From Morella rubra (Eukaryota; Streptophyta; Magnoliopsida; Fagales; Myricaceae), in NCBI GenBank assembly GCA_003952965.2, contig CM025850.1, positions 29,461,374 to 29,525,373 on the forward strand: a stretch of 64,000 nucleotides of DNA. The letters run 5' to 3'. Shown here piece by piece: positions 13,001 to 23,940 of this stretch. Each line of letters begins with the position of its first letter. Position 1 is the stretch's first letter. The notes under the pieces are model-generated. The model had not been told where the DNA came from. It ran no database searches and saw only the letters and a program-made list of their open reading frames with translations. The position numbers were made by a program, and so were the translations under genes.

Positions 13001-15039
13001 AGGTTTTTCATGAATTTGTGGATGTCTTGTGGACTAGTAGGAGATAAAATGAGCCATGGGATTCCTTTTTTATATATGATGTTAGCGGTGTACCTCTTCT
13101 GGGTCTTGTGTGAAACTCTGAGGACGTGATCGCAGAAATTGGGTGTGCTAAATTGCTAACATCGGTTCTCTTTTGACGAGAAATGTTTCAACTTCGCTTC
13201 ACAATGTTCCTGTTTCTAACGTTTGAAGCGACGATTGTTGCTATAGCAAATTGCCACGCCCTGTGGTTTTTGCTGAAAAAGGCGGCTTGGAAGTAGAAAA
13301 ATTAAATGTTTGGACTTTTTTATTCAAATGGCCTATAACTGGAGGATTCTTTTCAATCTTTCCAATATGGTTGTTTTAGGCTCAATTCAGTTTGGTTCTT
13401 GTTTTCCCAGGTAAAGTGTATAGTGTTAGCCTTCTGTAAGTTTCTCCCCACCGAAGCTTTAGAGGGAGGTTGAGAAAGAATTTACTATAAGCTCCAGGCT
13501 TCGCTCGAGGGAGTAATAGGCGCGGAATTTGTAGTTCCTGCCGAGAGGTTCTTTTCCTGTTTTCTACATGTGGAATAGCAGTTAGAAAGTTATTTCCAAA
13601 AAAAAAAAAAACGGATGGTTTGGCCAATTCGAATTTCCCCATTTTATGTAAGAGACTCAATGGCAAAACTAGGATGAATGAACCAATAAGTATGTTTCAC
13701 TAACAGGGGTGGCAAAGTTTATTATGGTCTTCTTAGCTTCATGTTCCCCGAATGAGTGTCTTATTTCAGGAATAGTTGCTCAAGGTCATTGTGTCACGTT
13801 CACAAGTTTGGAAGCTGAACTTCTAATGATTTTCTGCTAGGTGCCAAAAGGTTTAGGTAGTCACATATCTTTGTCACTGGAACGTGAGATGCATTTCTGA
13901 GGAAGATAAATGTTCGAGTGTATGCTCTATACTTGCTTCCACAGTTACAAGTCCGACATGTGTGACAGTTAGCAATTACGTGATTTACTTCTGCTCAAGC
14001 TTATTCTGCCTTTTGTCAGCATTCAGTTCAAAAGCAACCTAACTTGGTATGTATTATGTAATTGGAGCCTCAAGATGGGGCATCACTTGTGGCACTAGAT
14101 GATTTCCATAGTTAGGTTGAGGGGGGTTCTCAAATGCTTCTTTCTGTTAAAGATCACTCATTTCAGACGTATATTCAGTTCATGGGATGACGTGAATGTC
14201 GTGACATGGTAGCTAGATTACAAGCTCATTGCAGAGACACTAGCAACAGGCTATAGGAGTTACACATTCTACTTATTCCATTTTATAGTGCTTAGTTTTG
14301 TGAGTTCTCTTACGCCTAAATTGCCTACATGGTTATTATCCATGGGTACCAGATTTTCTTCCTCATTCCCCTCAACCTTCTCGGAACTTTATACTGGCTA
14401 TTCCACCATGATATGACTCTCACATCACTTTCTGCTCCCCTTCAGGCTGCTTTTGTTAGATATTCTCTGTTCGTTTGTTGTTGTGTTTGGTAGTCCTCTG
14501 CCTTCCTTGATACTCTCCCACCACTTTCTGATTGGTAGTCCTCTGCCTTCCGACAGACTGAAACTAGGTACTGATTATTTGATCACATTTTTGTTCTTTC
14601 ATGTTACATTTGCTTGAGCTGCCAGGAAATTCCAGATGCTTCAAGTTCAATTTTCTCATCCTTGATTGTTTCTCGCATATCTTTCTATGAAATCTTTGTC
14701 ATCCCTTGTCTGCTACATGTAAGAATAATCACTTCGTTGATAAAGGTTTCTTTTCTTATCTTTTGAAAGGAAGATCAGACTTAGCATGACGTTTTGGTTG
14801 CTAGTTTAAGGAAAATCTTTCTTTTCTGATCCTATAATCGGTAGTATGTACTTTTTCCCTTTAGAACCGCAGAGCCATGTTATAATAGTCCAAAGCTCAT
14901 CATTGTGAAAGGAAACTCTTGAAATTGTAGACTACTGTTAGCAATATATTCTAACGATCATAAGTGTCACTTATGTTCATAAATTTTTGTTGTTTACATT
15001 CTATTTAATGTTTTCATATTTGCTATCAGAACAGGTCAG
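10036..15039. other. Gene-free spacer and probable PUB3 leader region
   Basis: No conserved coding signal was seen on either strand. The sequence just before the PUB3 start (CAG runs at about 15029-15038) looks like a splice acceptor, so at least one untranslated leader exon probably lies upstream in this interval; I cannot place it. A repeated 18-base block beginning GGTAGTCCTCTGCC occurs at 14489 and 14534. An A-tract lies near 13598-13611. Confidence 0.4.
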
Positions 15040-18000
15040 ATGGACACAGCATCGGTAAAATGTCTGATCAACAGCATCTCTCGATTCATTCATCTAGTTT
15101 CATGTCAGACAATGAAAACTATGCCTATCCAGACGGATTACAGAGATCTAGTTAGTGTATTAAAGCTTTTGAAAGCAGTGCTTGATGAAGTGGTTGAGAA
15201 CAAGATTCCTTCAGATGAAATTCTCTATAAAGAGTGTGAAGAACTGGATATGACGGTTAATGAGACTAGGGAGTTCATAGAGACTTGGTCTCCAAAAACA
15301 AGTAAAATTTGCAGTGTAAGTCATGTCTTATCAGCTCATTTTCCCGGATCAATATTAACAACCCTATCCAAAAAAAAAAAAAAAAAGAGAGAAGAAGATA
15401 GAAAGACAGAAAGAGTACTACGTGGGACACACTATTCAATAGCAACAGTATTGCTGGTATATCCAGTTTTTAGTTGTGAAACGTCCTTTTTGGCTCTTGC
15501 TTGAGGTGTATCTTCAATGGACTTTCTGAAATTATTTTATGATTTGCGTGAATTGAGAAAATAAGAACAAAAGTTGAAAAGGAAATTGCACTTTTCACCT
15601 CCAAATTGAAATTGTGACCCATTTTCTAATGTGCCCCCTAATTGCCTACCTTAAATCAGTGCACCCCTAAATTATCGAATAGGTTTCAATATGTGACCTC
15701 TATTAAGATCTGATCGTTAAGATTGTGCTAGGTGGCTTACTTGTGATTGATTTTGACTGTCAAATCTTAAAAAAGGATGCACATTACAACCTATTGGGAA
15801 TTTGGGGTACATTATAAAAAGGGTCATAACTTTGGCTTGTAAAGAGTCTTGCTATCAAATTTTAAATATTTGTGGGTGTGCTTTTTTTTCTTTTTTCTTT
15901 TTGGGGGTGGTGACAGCTTCCTGTATGAACCTTTTTAAGTATGTTCTGCATCTCCAGGTTCTGCAGAGTGCACCATTGTTGGTGAAAATTCGCAGCTCAT
16001 CGCTTGAGATTTGTCACATACTATGTAGATTGCTACAGTCATCTCCATGTACTTCAAGTTTAACTTCTGTGCAGGTATAATGTTTGCATACATTGTTTTC
16101 TGTGAAATTGATTGTAGTTTACAAATTTTCTTTGTTATATCCCTCAAAAAGTGGTTAGTTTAGTAGCTTTATGCCGCTATTGCTTGTGTCTGGCATTATT
16201 CATGAAGATCAATTTTGAGACTAATTTCTGGTGCTGGTTCAGCGCTGTGTGCAGGAACTTGAACATCTGAAGGTGGCAAGAATAACGGAAAATATAGGGG
16301 GAGCTCTTAAAAGTCAAAGTGATGATATTGTTCACTGCAGAGATCATCTTGTGAAGATTATTGAATTGCTTAGTTTGACATCACATCAGGAACTTTTGAA
16401 GGAATGTATTTCTGTGGAGAAAGAGATAATAAATGCCCAGGTCAATAAAGACAAAGGGGAACTCGATCAACTGTACCAAATTGCGAATCTTGTGTCCCAT
16501 ATTCGTGATCACATGGTGAAAATGGGGCAGTTTGAAGCCACAACTGGAGTTGTAGTCCCTTCATACTTCCGCTGTCCTTTATCATCAGAACTCATGCTGG
16601 ATCCTGTTATCCTGGCTTCAGGTCAAACTTACGAGAGGTCTTCCATTCAGAAGTGGCTTGATCATGGGCTGGCTATTTGCCCAAAGACTCGTCAAACACT
16701 CACACACACAAATATCATTCCCAATTATACTGTAAAAGCCATGATAGCAAACTGGTGTGATGAAAACAATATAAAGGTTCAGAACCGTGAGCGCATTAAT
16801 TTTGTCTATGTGCCATCCCCATCAGATCATGAGTCGCCAGGAGATTTAATCCGTACAGATCATTTCCTTTGTTCTTTACATGGTAGCAATTCAGCAATAA
16901 GATCATCTCCTGAAGTTGGATACAGATTTCAGAAGCCAAAGAGTGATGTCTCAGCTAGATTAAGCATAGAGAAATCCAATGGATGCCAAAGCAGAGAGAC
17001 AGAAAAGCTTGACCATCCATCCCCTGAACAATCCTATGTACATAGCAGGAGTGAATCAGGCTCAAGTGTTATTTCTAGTGTTGATTATATGCCTCCACCA
17101 TCAGATGCCGTGTCAAGAATATCTAATGAACAGGAAAATGTGAATGAGTTGTCTGGAGAAATCACAACTGAATGTCCTGCTGCTTCTCCTCAATTTAATG
17201 AACCAGGATTTTCTCCTTGGTTATGAGAAAGAGATTTGACAGCGCCACGACAAAAGTGGATGTTGCAGGGAATGGAAACCATAATTACTTTAGAGCAAGC
17301 TCGCTTCCATTTTTGGACTCGGGATCGGATGAGGAGACCGGAACTTCCCATGTCAAGAAATTGATTGAAGACCTTAAAAATCAATCAAGTGAAGTGAATG
17401 CTACAGCTGCAGAAGAGTTGCGGCTTCTTGCAAAGGACCAAATGCATAATCGCATCATTATAGGCCAGTGTGGGGCTATTGCACCTTTGCTTTCACTGCT
17501 GTATTCAGAATCAAAGGTAACACAAGAGCATGCTGTAACAGCCCTTTTAAATTTATCCATCAATGCAGACAATAAGGCCATGATTGCGGAAGCAGGTGCC
17601 ATAGAGCCACTTATCCATGTTCTGAAAACAGGAAATGATGGAGCCAAAGAAAATTCGGCAGCAGCTCTATTCAGCCTCTCTCAATTAGAAGAATACAAGG
17701 CAAAAATTGGTCGTTCTGGTGCCGTTAAAGCATTGGTGGATCTTCTACGCTCAGGAACTCTTAGAGGGAAGAAGGATGCTGCTACCGCTTTGTTTAACCT
17801 GTCAATTTTCCATGAAAATAAGGCTCGTATAGTTCAAGCAGGAGCTGTGAAGCACCTTGTTGAGTTGATGGACCCTGCTTCTGGTATGGTTGACAAGGCT
17901 ATTGCTCTTCTGGCAAACCTATCGACAATTGGGGAGGGGCGTTTGGGGATTGTGCGGGAAGGGGGTATCCCTTTACTCGTTGAGATTGTTGAATCAGGGT

Positions 18001-18747
18001 CTAAGAGAGGAAATGAAAATGCTGCTTCTATACTGTTGCAACTCTGCCTCCACAGTCCCAAGTATTGTACCCTGGTTCTGCAAGAAGGAGCCGTCCCTCC
18101 TTTGGTTGCCCTAGCTCAATCTGGCACACCAAGAGCGAAGGAAAAGGTACTCAGCTTCTTCTATTCCCTGCCTGCAAAACTTTTTTTTTTGGTCTGATAA
18201 TCTGCTTCTCATCTGATGTGCCATTCATGGGCAGTGGTGTTGGTGCCCACTTACCAGTAAGAAAAAGAGTAAAGCATCACAAGTTAATCATGACCATACT
18301 CCTTGTTGTTCAGAGAGACAACTCTCCTACTCGAACATGATTGGCTGCCATTTCCATCTAAAAAGCTCTACTACTTTGTCCATCTAGCATTTCCCAATGG
18401 TCTAACCGTAGATGAGTGATTCAGTCATATGGCAGAAGCTAAAAAGCATTACAGGAAGCAGTTTGTTTTCCCATAAGATGTCTTGGAAAGCTAAAACGTT
18501 TTGAACTATTGGTTTCATATGAATATAGGAATCTGGAAGTAGGCTGTGGCCGGTTATCATGGTTTTTATTCACAAAGGCTGTGTCATTATACAAAATTAG
18601 AGTCCAAACTTCTTGATTGTGTGAGAACTATTTAAATGTGTGGACGAAAGATGACAATACATGTTGTCTTTTATTGTGCAGGCACAGCAGCTTCTCTGTC
18701 ACTTCCGGAATCAGCGAGAAGGGGCCGCAGGGAAGGGAAAACCCTGA
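15040..18747 (+). CDS. PUB3: U-box/ARM-repeat E3 ubiquitin ligase, PUB3-like, with an internal frameshift
   Basis: Exons 15040-15315, 15958-16074, 16243-18146 and 18682-18747. The N-terminus (MDTASVKCLINSISRF) closely follows Arabidopsis PUB3. Domains in order: U-box N-terminal helical region (about residues 1-235), U-box (about 237-306; FRCPLSSELMLDPVI, CPKTRQTLTH, IPNYTVKAMIANW), a serine-rich linker, and ARM repeats over the last 300 or so residues. The C-terminus reads RAKEK|AQQLLCHFRNQREG across the last splice. The U-box binds the E2 and the ARM repeats bind substrate or receptor kinase. In exon 3 the U-box frame stops at TGA 17224-17226 right after SPWL, giving 458 residues. The ARM repeats continue in another frame (MRKRFDS from 17223). 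Exon 3 is 1904 bases, one short of a multiple of three, so one missing base explains the break. Either a sequencing or assembly error or a real lesion. Intact length would be about 787 residues. Confidence 0.88.
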
Positions 18748-19285
18748 GGAGACGAGTTTTGTTTGGTTTTTTTGGTGCCTTTGTGTTTTATGATTTTCTG
18801 TATTTCTCTGCCTTTTCGGTTGCTCGTTTTCAAGATGTTCTTTAGGAATTCTTTGTATACATAGAATAGTTTCAATTATGTGGATGTGCAGCATAGTCTT
18901 GATTTCTTCTCCTCCTCCAGTATGGCAGGTACAATTGGTTTCCCATGAAGAGCAAAATAGGACTCGGTTTTGAACTAGGACTTCTAAGTTTCCCTGGGAA
19001 CAGAGATTGGCCAAGGATAAAATGTTACTGGGGTTAACGCTGTCTCTAGGTCCTCCCTCAGTGTTGTACATATCTTGTATATATATGTTACAGTGTTTAT
19101 GCTATATATATTCGATAGACTCTTCTCATCTGCAGCCGATGGACGCTTCTCATTCTCATCTATATCAGCTGCAGAATCATTTTTGTTTCCCCCAGCCCAG
19201 AATCATGGTTTTAATTTATGCTATTTTGCTTGCCCAAAGGTCCAGTCTTACGTAGCTTGGGCCCCCGTAGTATAAGGGAAAACTG
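18748..19285. other. PUB3 3' UTR and flank
   Basis: AT-rich trailer after the PUB3 stop codon. Several TATATA stretches around 19078-19110 could serve as far-upstream or near-upstream polyadenylation elements, but no cleavage site can be fixed. No coding signal. Confidence 0.4.
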
Positions 19286-19549
19286 GTCGAACGCAACGAA
19301 GACCTAGTTGCAAAACTTGTCTGGCATCTCTGTGCAGATAATGACAGAATACTGGTCCAAGCCCTGAAAGCAAAGTATGTCAAAGGCACGAGTCCTGCAA
19401 GCAGTTACTCAAGTTCTGCTTTTCCTTGGGATCATCGAAGTTTTTGGAGAAACTTGGAATCATCCACTTCTCTTTTCAAGACAAACTTTGGTCCACCACG
19501 TCGTGTAGGGGCCAAAATCCTCCAACTTTTTCATCTTGTCGAAAGCTGA
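19286..19549 (+). pseudogene. LINE (non-LTR retrotransposon) reverse-transcriptase C-terminal fragment
   Basis: One open frame reads ...EDLVAKLVWHLCADND, then VQALKAKYVKG and FWRNLESSTSLFK. This is the layout of the segment just before the zf-RVT region of plant LINE reverse transcriptases (LLAKxxWRL, VLKAKY, SxFWRxL). It stops at 19547-19549, and no upstream endonuclease or polymerase domain is present. It is a short relic, not a working element. Family call is from motif memory, not a search. Confidence 0.55.
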
Positions 19550-22500
19550 AAACCAAGAACATGTTCAACTGGCTGGCAAAGATGATGCTTCTCATCGAAC
19601 TAGGCTCGATGGGTCCTTCTTAATTTTGTGTTCGAGTTTCTAATGGTCAGCAAAGAACAAATCTGTAATCATGCTTCAGTTAGCCCAAGATAAGGCTAAG
19701 AAAAAGGAGATTCTATTCTTCATCATCGAAGATGAACATTGGTACTTGGGGGTTAGGCTAGTGATTTTAAGCATGGATAAATCTAAGGGGGACCAAAAGA
19801 ACAAGATCCCTAAAGTTTTGAAAAATTGATGATTCTCAGTTCTAAAGCCTCAATCCTAACGTGTCCTAACAAACGTTTTGATGTTGCCAACACACTATTG
19901 ATATCTATCAATGGCCTAGATTATATTAAACAATATATTAATTGATTATTATTTTTTAAACTGCATTATTAATGCATTGACTAATTTCATCTAGAGTAAC
20001 ATTGATGACATTTATTAATGTGTTGGCAACATCAAAACACTATTTTATAACATAACTGAAATTTTAGGACCGAAATTTTTTTCGAAAACTAACAAGCTTC
20101 GAGATCTTCATAATGTTATCCCTCCAAAAAGCCGATCAGTTGCAAACATTCCGGCCCTTGCTGCATCAACTAATTTCTGGCTTCATCCTTAATTTTCTAA
20201 GATACATTTGACGTTTGAAAATTGAAAGTTGCAGATGGTAAGGTGAATGGGAAGGGACGTATATTGTTTAATAAATTGTTTACCACACGATCTATTTGGT
20301 ATTTAGTGCTTGCCTTGGTCCTTCTCCATCGTTTAAAAAGGAAAAAGAAGAAAGAAAAAGAAGCTTTTTCCTAGAGGTCAAACGACGGTGCATCATTGAT
20401 ATCGATTTTACCACATGTTCCCATAAAGACGTACATAACCAACAAATTTTGGACCAAATGTTGCCTAATTATTAACGTATCAATTTCAACCAACTAAATC
20501 GCGTCCTGTCGTACTTAGCATTATATTGATTAGATTTGTTGGACCAACTTCAACCACTTATTTGCAAATCTCTTTCATTTCGTTTTCTTCCCCAGAGGCC
20601 CAAAAAGAAGGACCCGAGTTCAAATGCACCAATGGTCGAACTCGAACCCTATCATACATATGTGTTCTGAGATATATAGATCCCCACCTCGATGTACTGC
20701 TTAGTTAATGCTGTGGCTGTCGAAATTAAACAAGAGTCATGAGATTCTATAGCCATTAATGCAACGGGTACATCAACCAGCTGGGGCCATGCCCAAAGAT
20801 GACACTATTCATAAAACCAGTTGAAAACTCCAACAATCTCCTTAACAACTTAAAAGAAATCGACACAGCAGCCAAACATTGGGCAAGCGAAAAGGGCCAT
20901 GCATGTGCCAGATGGGTGCTACACTGTGGATGGCACACGTCCATTTAAAATAAGATTAACCACAAACCAGCTTTTAGGAAAATGGGACTCGGAAATAGAT
21001 TTCATTCGAGGGATTTAAAATAAAGCTAGGGCTTGCTAGCAGTACATTCTTTTACTGTGAACCGTTATATTAAATGCTCTAGTTGTTAGAACCAACTGCG
21101 AATCAGAGAAGATGTCTCTGATCTCTTTTGGCCACTAGAATCTAGTTTAGAACAAACGCTTCGTCAAATAATCTCTCACAGTAGAAAAGCTTGAGACAAA
21201 GATATCTGCAATATGCTTTGCTTTTCTCAAGGCGAGAGAAAAGGGCAAATTCGGGCAGGTTTGCCTCTCCTGCCCGCTCTGCCCGGACTTTCATTGGGAA
21301 CCTTGGACTGTCCAATCATCCATTAGGTCATCACCGTTGTTAGATGGTTGGCTTTTCTTTTAACAGCCCCTAAAACTAGGAGAAGAGAAAAAAAGTTTGT
21401 TGTTTTTGGGCACGTACTTGGTTAGTTCTCATTCATCAACATCCCTTAGAGCTAATTAGGTAGGACTATTTGACCGACCGCAGCACAAGAGTTAACCTGT
21501 TAATGGCTTCAAACACGTGTTAGCTTTGTGGCTGGTAGACTCATTCTATCTTTGAATCATCATTTCATGGCGTCAGTTCGCTAGTTAGAAGGACGAACCA
21601 CCACTGACCGGACAGATCATATCCAGTGCGCTTTGCTTAAATTCGAGCCAACGATGCGAGTCTTTGACAAACTACTGCAACTATTGTGGGGTAGATCCGG
21701 ACAATACCATCTAAGATAAGACCTTTCTTAATGGATTACAGATAAGTCACCAGGCAGATCTTTTTCGGTAGTTAATCATTTTTTTTCAATAATAGATCTA
21801 ATGGTCTTTGATGATCTAGCCTATCCAGCATAACTAAAACTTTTGCTCATGAAAGAATTAGGGGTTTCGCACATTTTTCCATCCACTTTCTCACGGAAAT
21901 TAACCCTTTTGAACATCGGGAGCTTTCATAAACATTGTCTCTTGGCTCTCATTCTGTCACGATGCTACCCTCCATGCAAATCGTTCATGATTCCCTGTTT
22001 GTTCTGCAACTAGTAAGTCTTGGTTCCGTTCAGAATCCAAGATCGAGGAAGTATTTATTTCCATTAAACTAATTGCTCCTGTAGTTCTGTGTTCTCTGAA
22101 AGTCCTTCTTGTTCCACCTTATGCTTCTGGCGCCTGGAACAATGGCCAATAGGCACGAATACCGATTGAATAACAAGCTTCATATATGCGCATGTGATTA
22201 AATTGATTGATCTCCTAATCTTTATAATGTTAAGGCTGATAAACTATGAGCTATCCTAGTGCTCGTTACACGAACTAATGACTCTTATTTTTGTCAGTCC
22301 CCATTCAACTAGTACGCAATTAGTACCCACAATTTCATTGCAATAAGATTATTTATTTGAGGTCTAATCACAAATTTAGGTTGATTAAAGTCCCTTAACC
22401 TGCAAAATGGTTCAAGAATATTCTGCACTTTGATTATATCTCTATGGTCTACATAAGCTTTAAGAGTGGTTGACATTGATCCCAGCTAGCTGCCAACTGA

Positions 22501-22709
22501 TATTTGCATATATCCCGGTCCCTTGTCTCCGAAAGAGAAAAGGCTTGGCCTGAACTACTCGAATAAGGTCAAGTAGCAGACCCCTAATGCCCTAAGCCAG
22601 AGGATTTTAGGCTTGCTCCATTAAATCAGTTCCCATTTCTCGGCAGACCAAAGCAGATACCTGAATTTGGACCCACCAAAGCATGCAGGTCCTGTATGAG
22701 ATGGTAAAG
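19550..22709. other. Gene-free spacer containing a MITE
   Basis: Apart from the inverted-repeat element at 19875-20038, I see no gene, RNA or recognisable transposon coding sequence here. Reading frames are short and lack family features. Confidence 0.4.
19875..20038. mobile_element. MITE with palindromic 20-bp termini
   Basis: The left end, GTTTTGATGTTGCCAACACA, is matched perfectly in inverted orientation at 20019-20038. Weaker inverted similarity continues inward to about 45 bases on each side (shared CTATCAATG / CTAGAT blocks). The total length is 164 bases, with an AT-rich centre and no coding capacity. A transcript across it would fold into a hairpin. Target duplication is not obvious. 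Confidence 0.7.
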
Positions 22710-22718
22710 TTCTTTTTA
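22710..22718. repeat. Target-site duplication, left copy (TTCTTTTTA)
   Basis: Nine bases identical to the right copy, directly abutting the element terminus. The length matches Mutator-family insertion. Confidence 0.85.
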
Positions 22719-23931
22719 GGCTTAAATAATATGCATGCCCTTGAGATTTAATGTTTTTTCAAAAATATGTCTAGGGTAAATTTTGTTTTCCTGCCACCCC
22801 CATGGTATATCCCTTTTTTCTCGTTTTATCCCTCCAACAATATTCCGTATATTTATTGATGAAATTAGATGATATGGACCAAGTGACCACGGCACTCCCA
22901 ATTAAAAGGAGACACGTGTTTTGACTTTCTGACTGGACTTATTTAATTTTCAACCTCCATCACCATGTCACTCACAGCCAATGCAATTTATTGAAATGCC
23001 CACCGTTCCACATCATCTAAATTTACCTAAACCATTAGGCAGACCCATGAACGATTGCGACCCGCGAATTTTCCTTTGAACGCTTCGAGGGTTTCCATGG
23101 CCATGTGGGGCAACATTGCCAAGCAAGCCATTTCAAAGCCGCAGAGGTTTGGCATCAATTCTAACTCGCTCATACGGGTTCATAGCTTTCTGGCCCTTAC
23201 CCAGGACCCAATTTTCCCTGATAAATTCAGATTTAGGCCCTCTAAGCTTAGCGCCTGCTCTGATAATAGGTTTGCCGAAATTCCATTTCGTCGAAAACGG
23301 TGAAATTTGGTCCCACAAGGACTATCGAGAGGCCAAGTTTTGGACTTGGTGGGTTTTGCCCTAAAGGGTACGCGCGTTTGGTCGAAGCTGAGGCAGTTTC
23401 ATTGACGGATGCTGAGGAAGATGTCTCTGTTGCTAACGAGGTTCAAGAATTATTGCGGGAAATGCGTAAAGAAGAGAAAAGGCAGGTTGATGATAGGTGG
23501 TGGAAGCAGCAGACGAAGGCGAGGGGAATGGGGCAAGGAAAGTATCAATTGCTTAAGAGGAGGTAGGTGAAGATCGAGACTGAGGCATGGCAGCAAATTA
23601 TTCGTGAGTCTGCCTAATGGTTTAGGTAATTTTAAATGATGTGGAACAGTGGGCTTTTCAATAAATTTCATTGGCGGTGAGTGATGTGGTGATGGAGGTC
23701 GAAATTAAATGAGTCTAATCAACAAGTTAAAACACGTGTCTTCTTTTAATTGGGAGTGACGTGGTCACTTGGTCCGCATCATCAAAATTTTGTCAAGAAA
23801 TAGACGAAATATTACTAGAGAGATAAAATGGAAAAAATGGGTATACCACAAGAGTGGCTAGATGGCTAGACAAAAAAATTTAATTAGAAAAATTTCTAAG
23901 AAAATATTAAATCTAAAGACACTCGTGAGCC
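22719..23931. mobile_element. Mutator-like element (Pack-MULE) with 335-bp TIRs
   Basis: Two long inverted arms, 22719-23053 and 23597-23931, align end to end with many substitutions but few gaps (shared blocks include GACCAAGTGACCACG, CTCCCAATTAAAAG, GACACGTGTTTT and CCTAAACCATTAGGCAGA). The identical 9-base sequence TTCTTTTTA lies immediately outside both ends (22710-22718 and 23932-23940). Long TIRs plus a 9-bp target duplication define the Mutator superfamily. The 543-base centre carries a host-gene fragment and no MURA transposase, so the element is non-autonomous. Confidence 0.88.
23054..23596 (+). pseudogene. Captured fragment of a DG1-like PPR gene inside the MULE
   Basis: The + strand encodes MWGNIAKQAISKPQRF, then after frame changes EVQELLREMRKEEKRQ, ARGMGQGKYQLLKRR and, past a TAG at 23564-23566, VKIETEAWQ. 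These motifs resemble the N-terminal region before the PPR array of plastid PPR proteins of the DELAYED GREENING 1 type (At5g67570). The fragment has at least one frame change and an in-frame stop where the family would have glutamine (CAG to TAG), so it cannot make the parental protein. No PPR repeats are present. The parental identity is from memory and is the least certain part. Confidence 0.55.
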
Positions 23932-23940
23932 TTCTTTTTA
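23932..23940. repeat. Target-site duplication, right copy (TTCTTTTTA)
   Basis: Perfect copy of 22710-22718, immediately after the right terminal inverted repeat. Confidence 0.85.

Noticed and set aside
20608-20655. GTTCAAAT and GGGTTCGAG matches suggesting a tRNA T-loop
   Set aside because: No A-box at the proper distance, no acceptor-stem pairing, on either strand.
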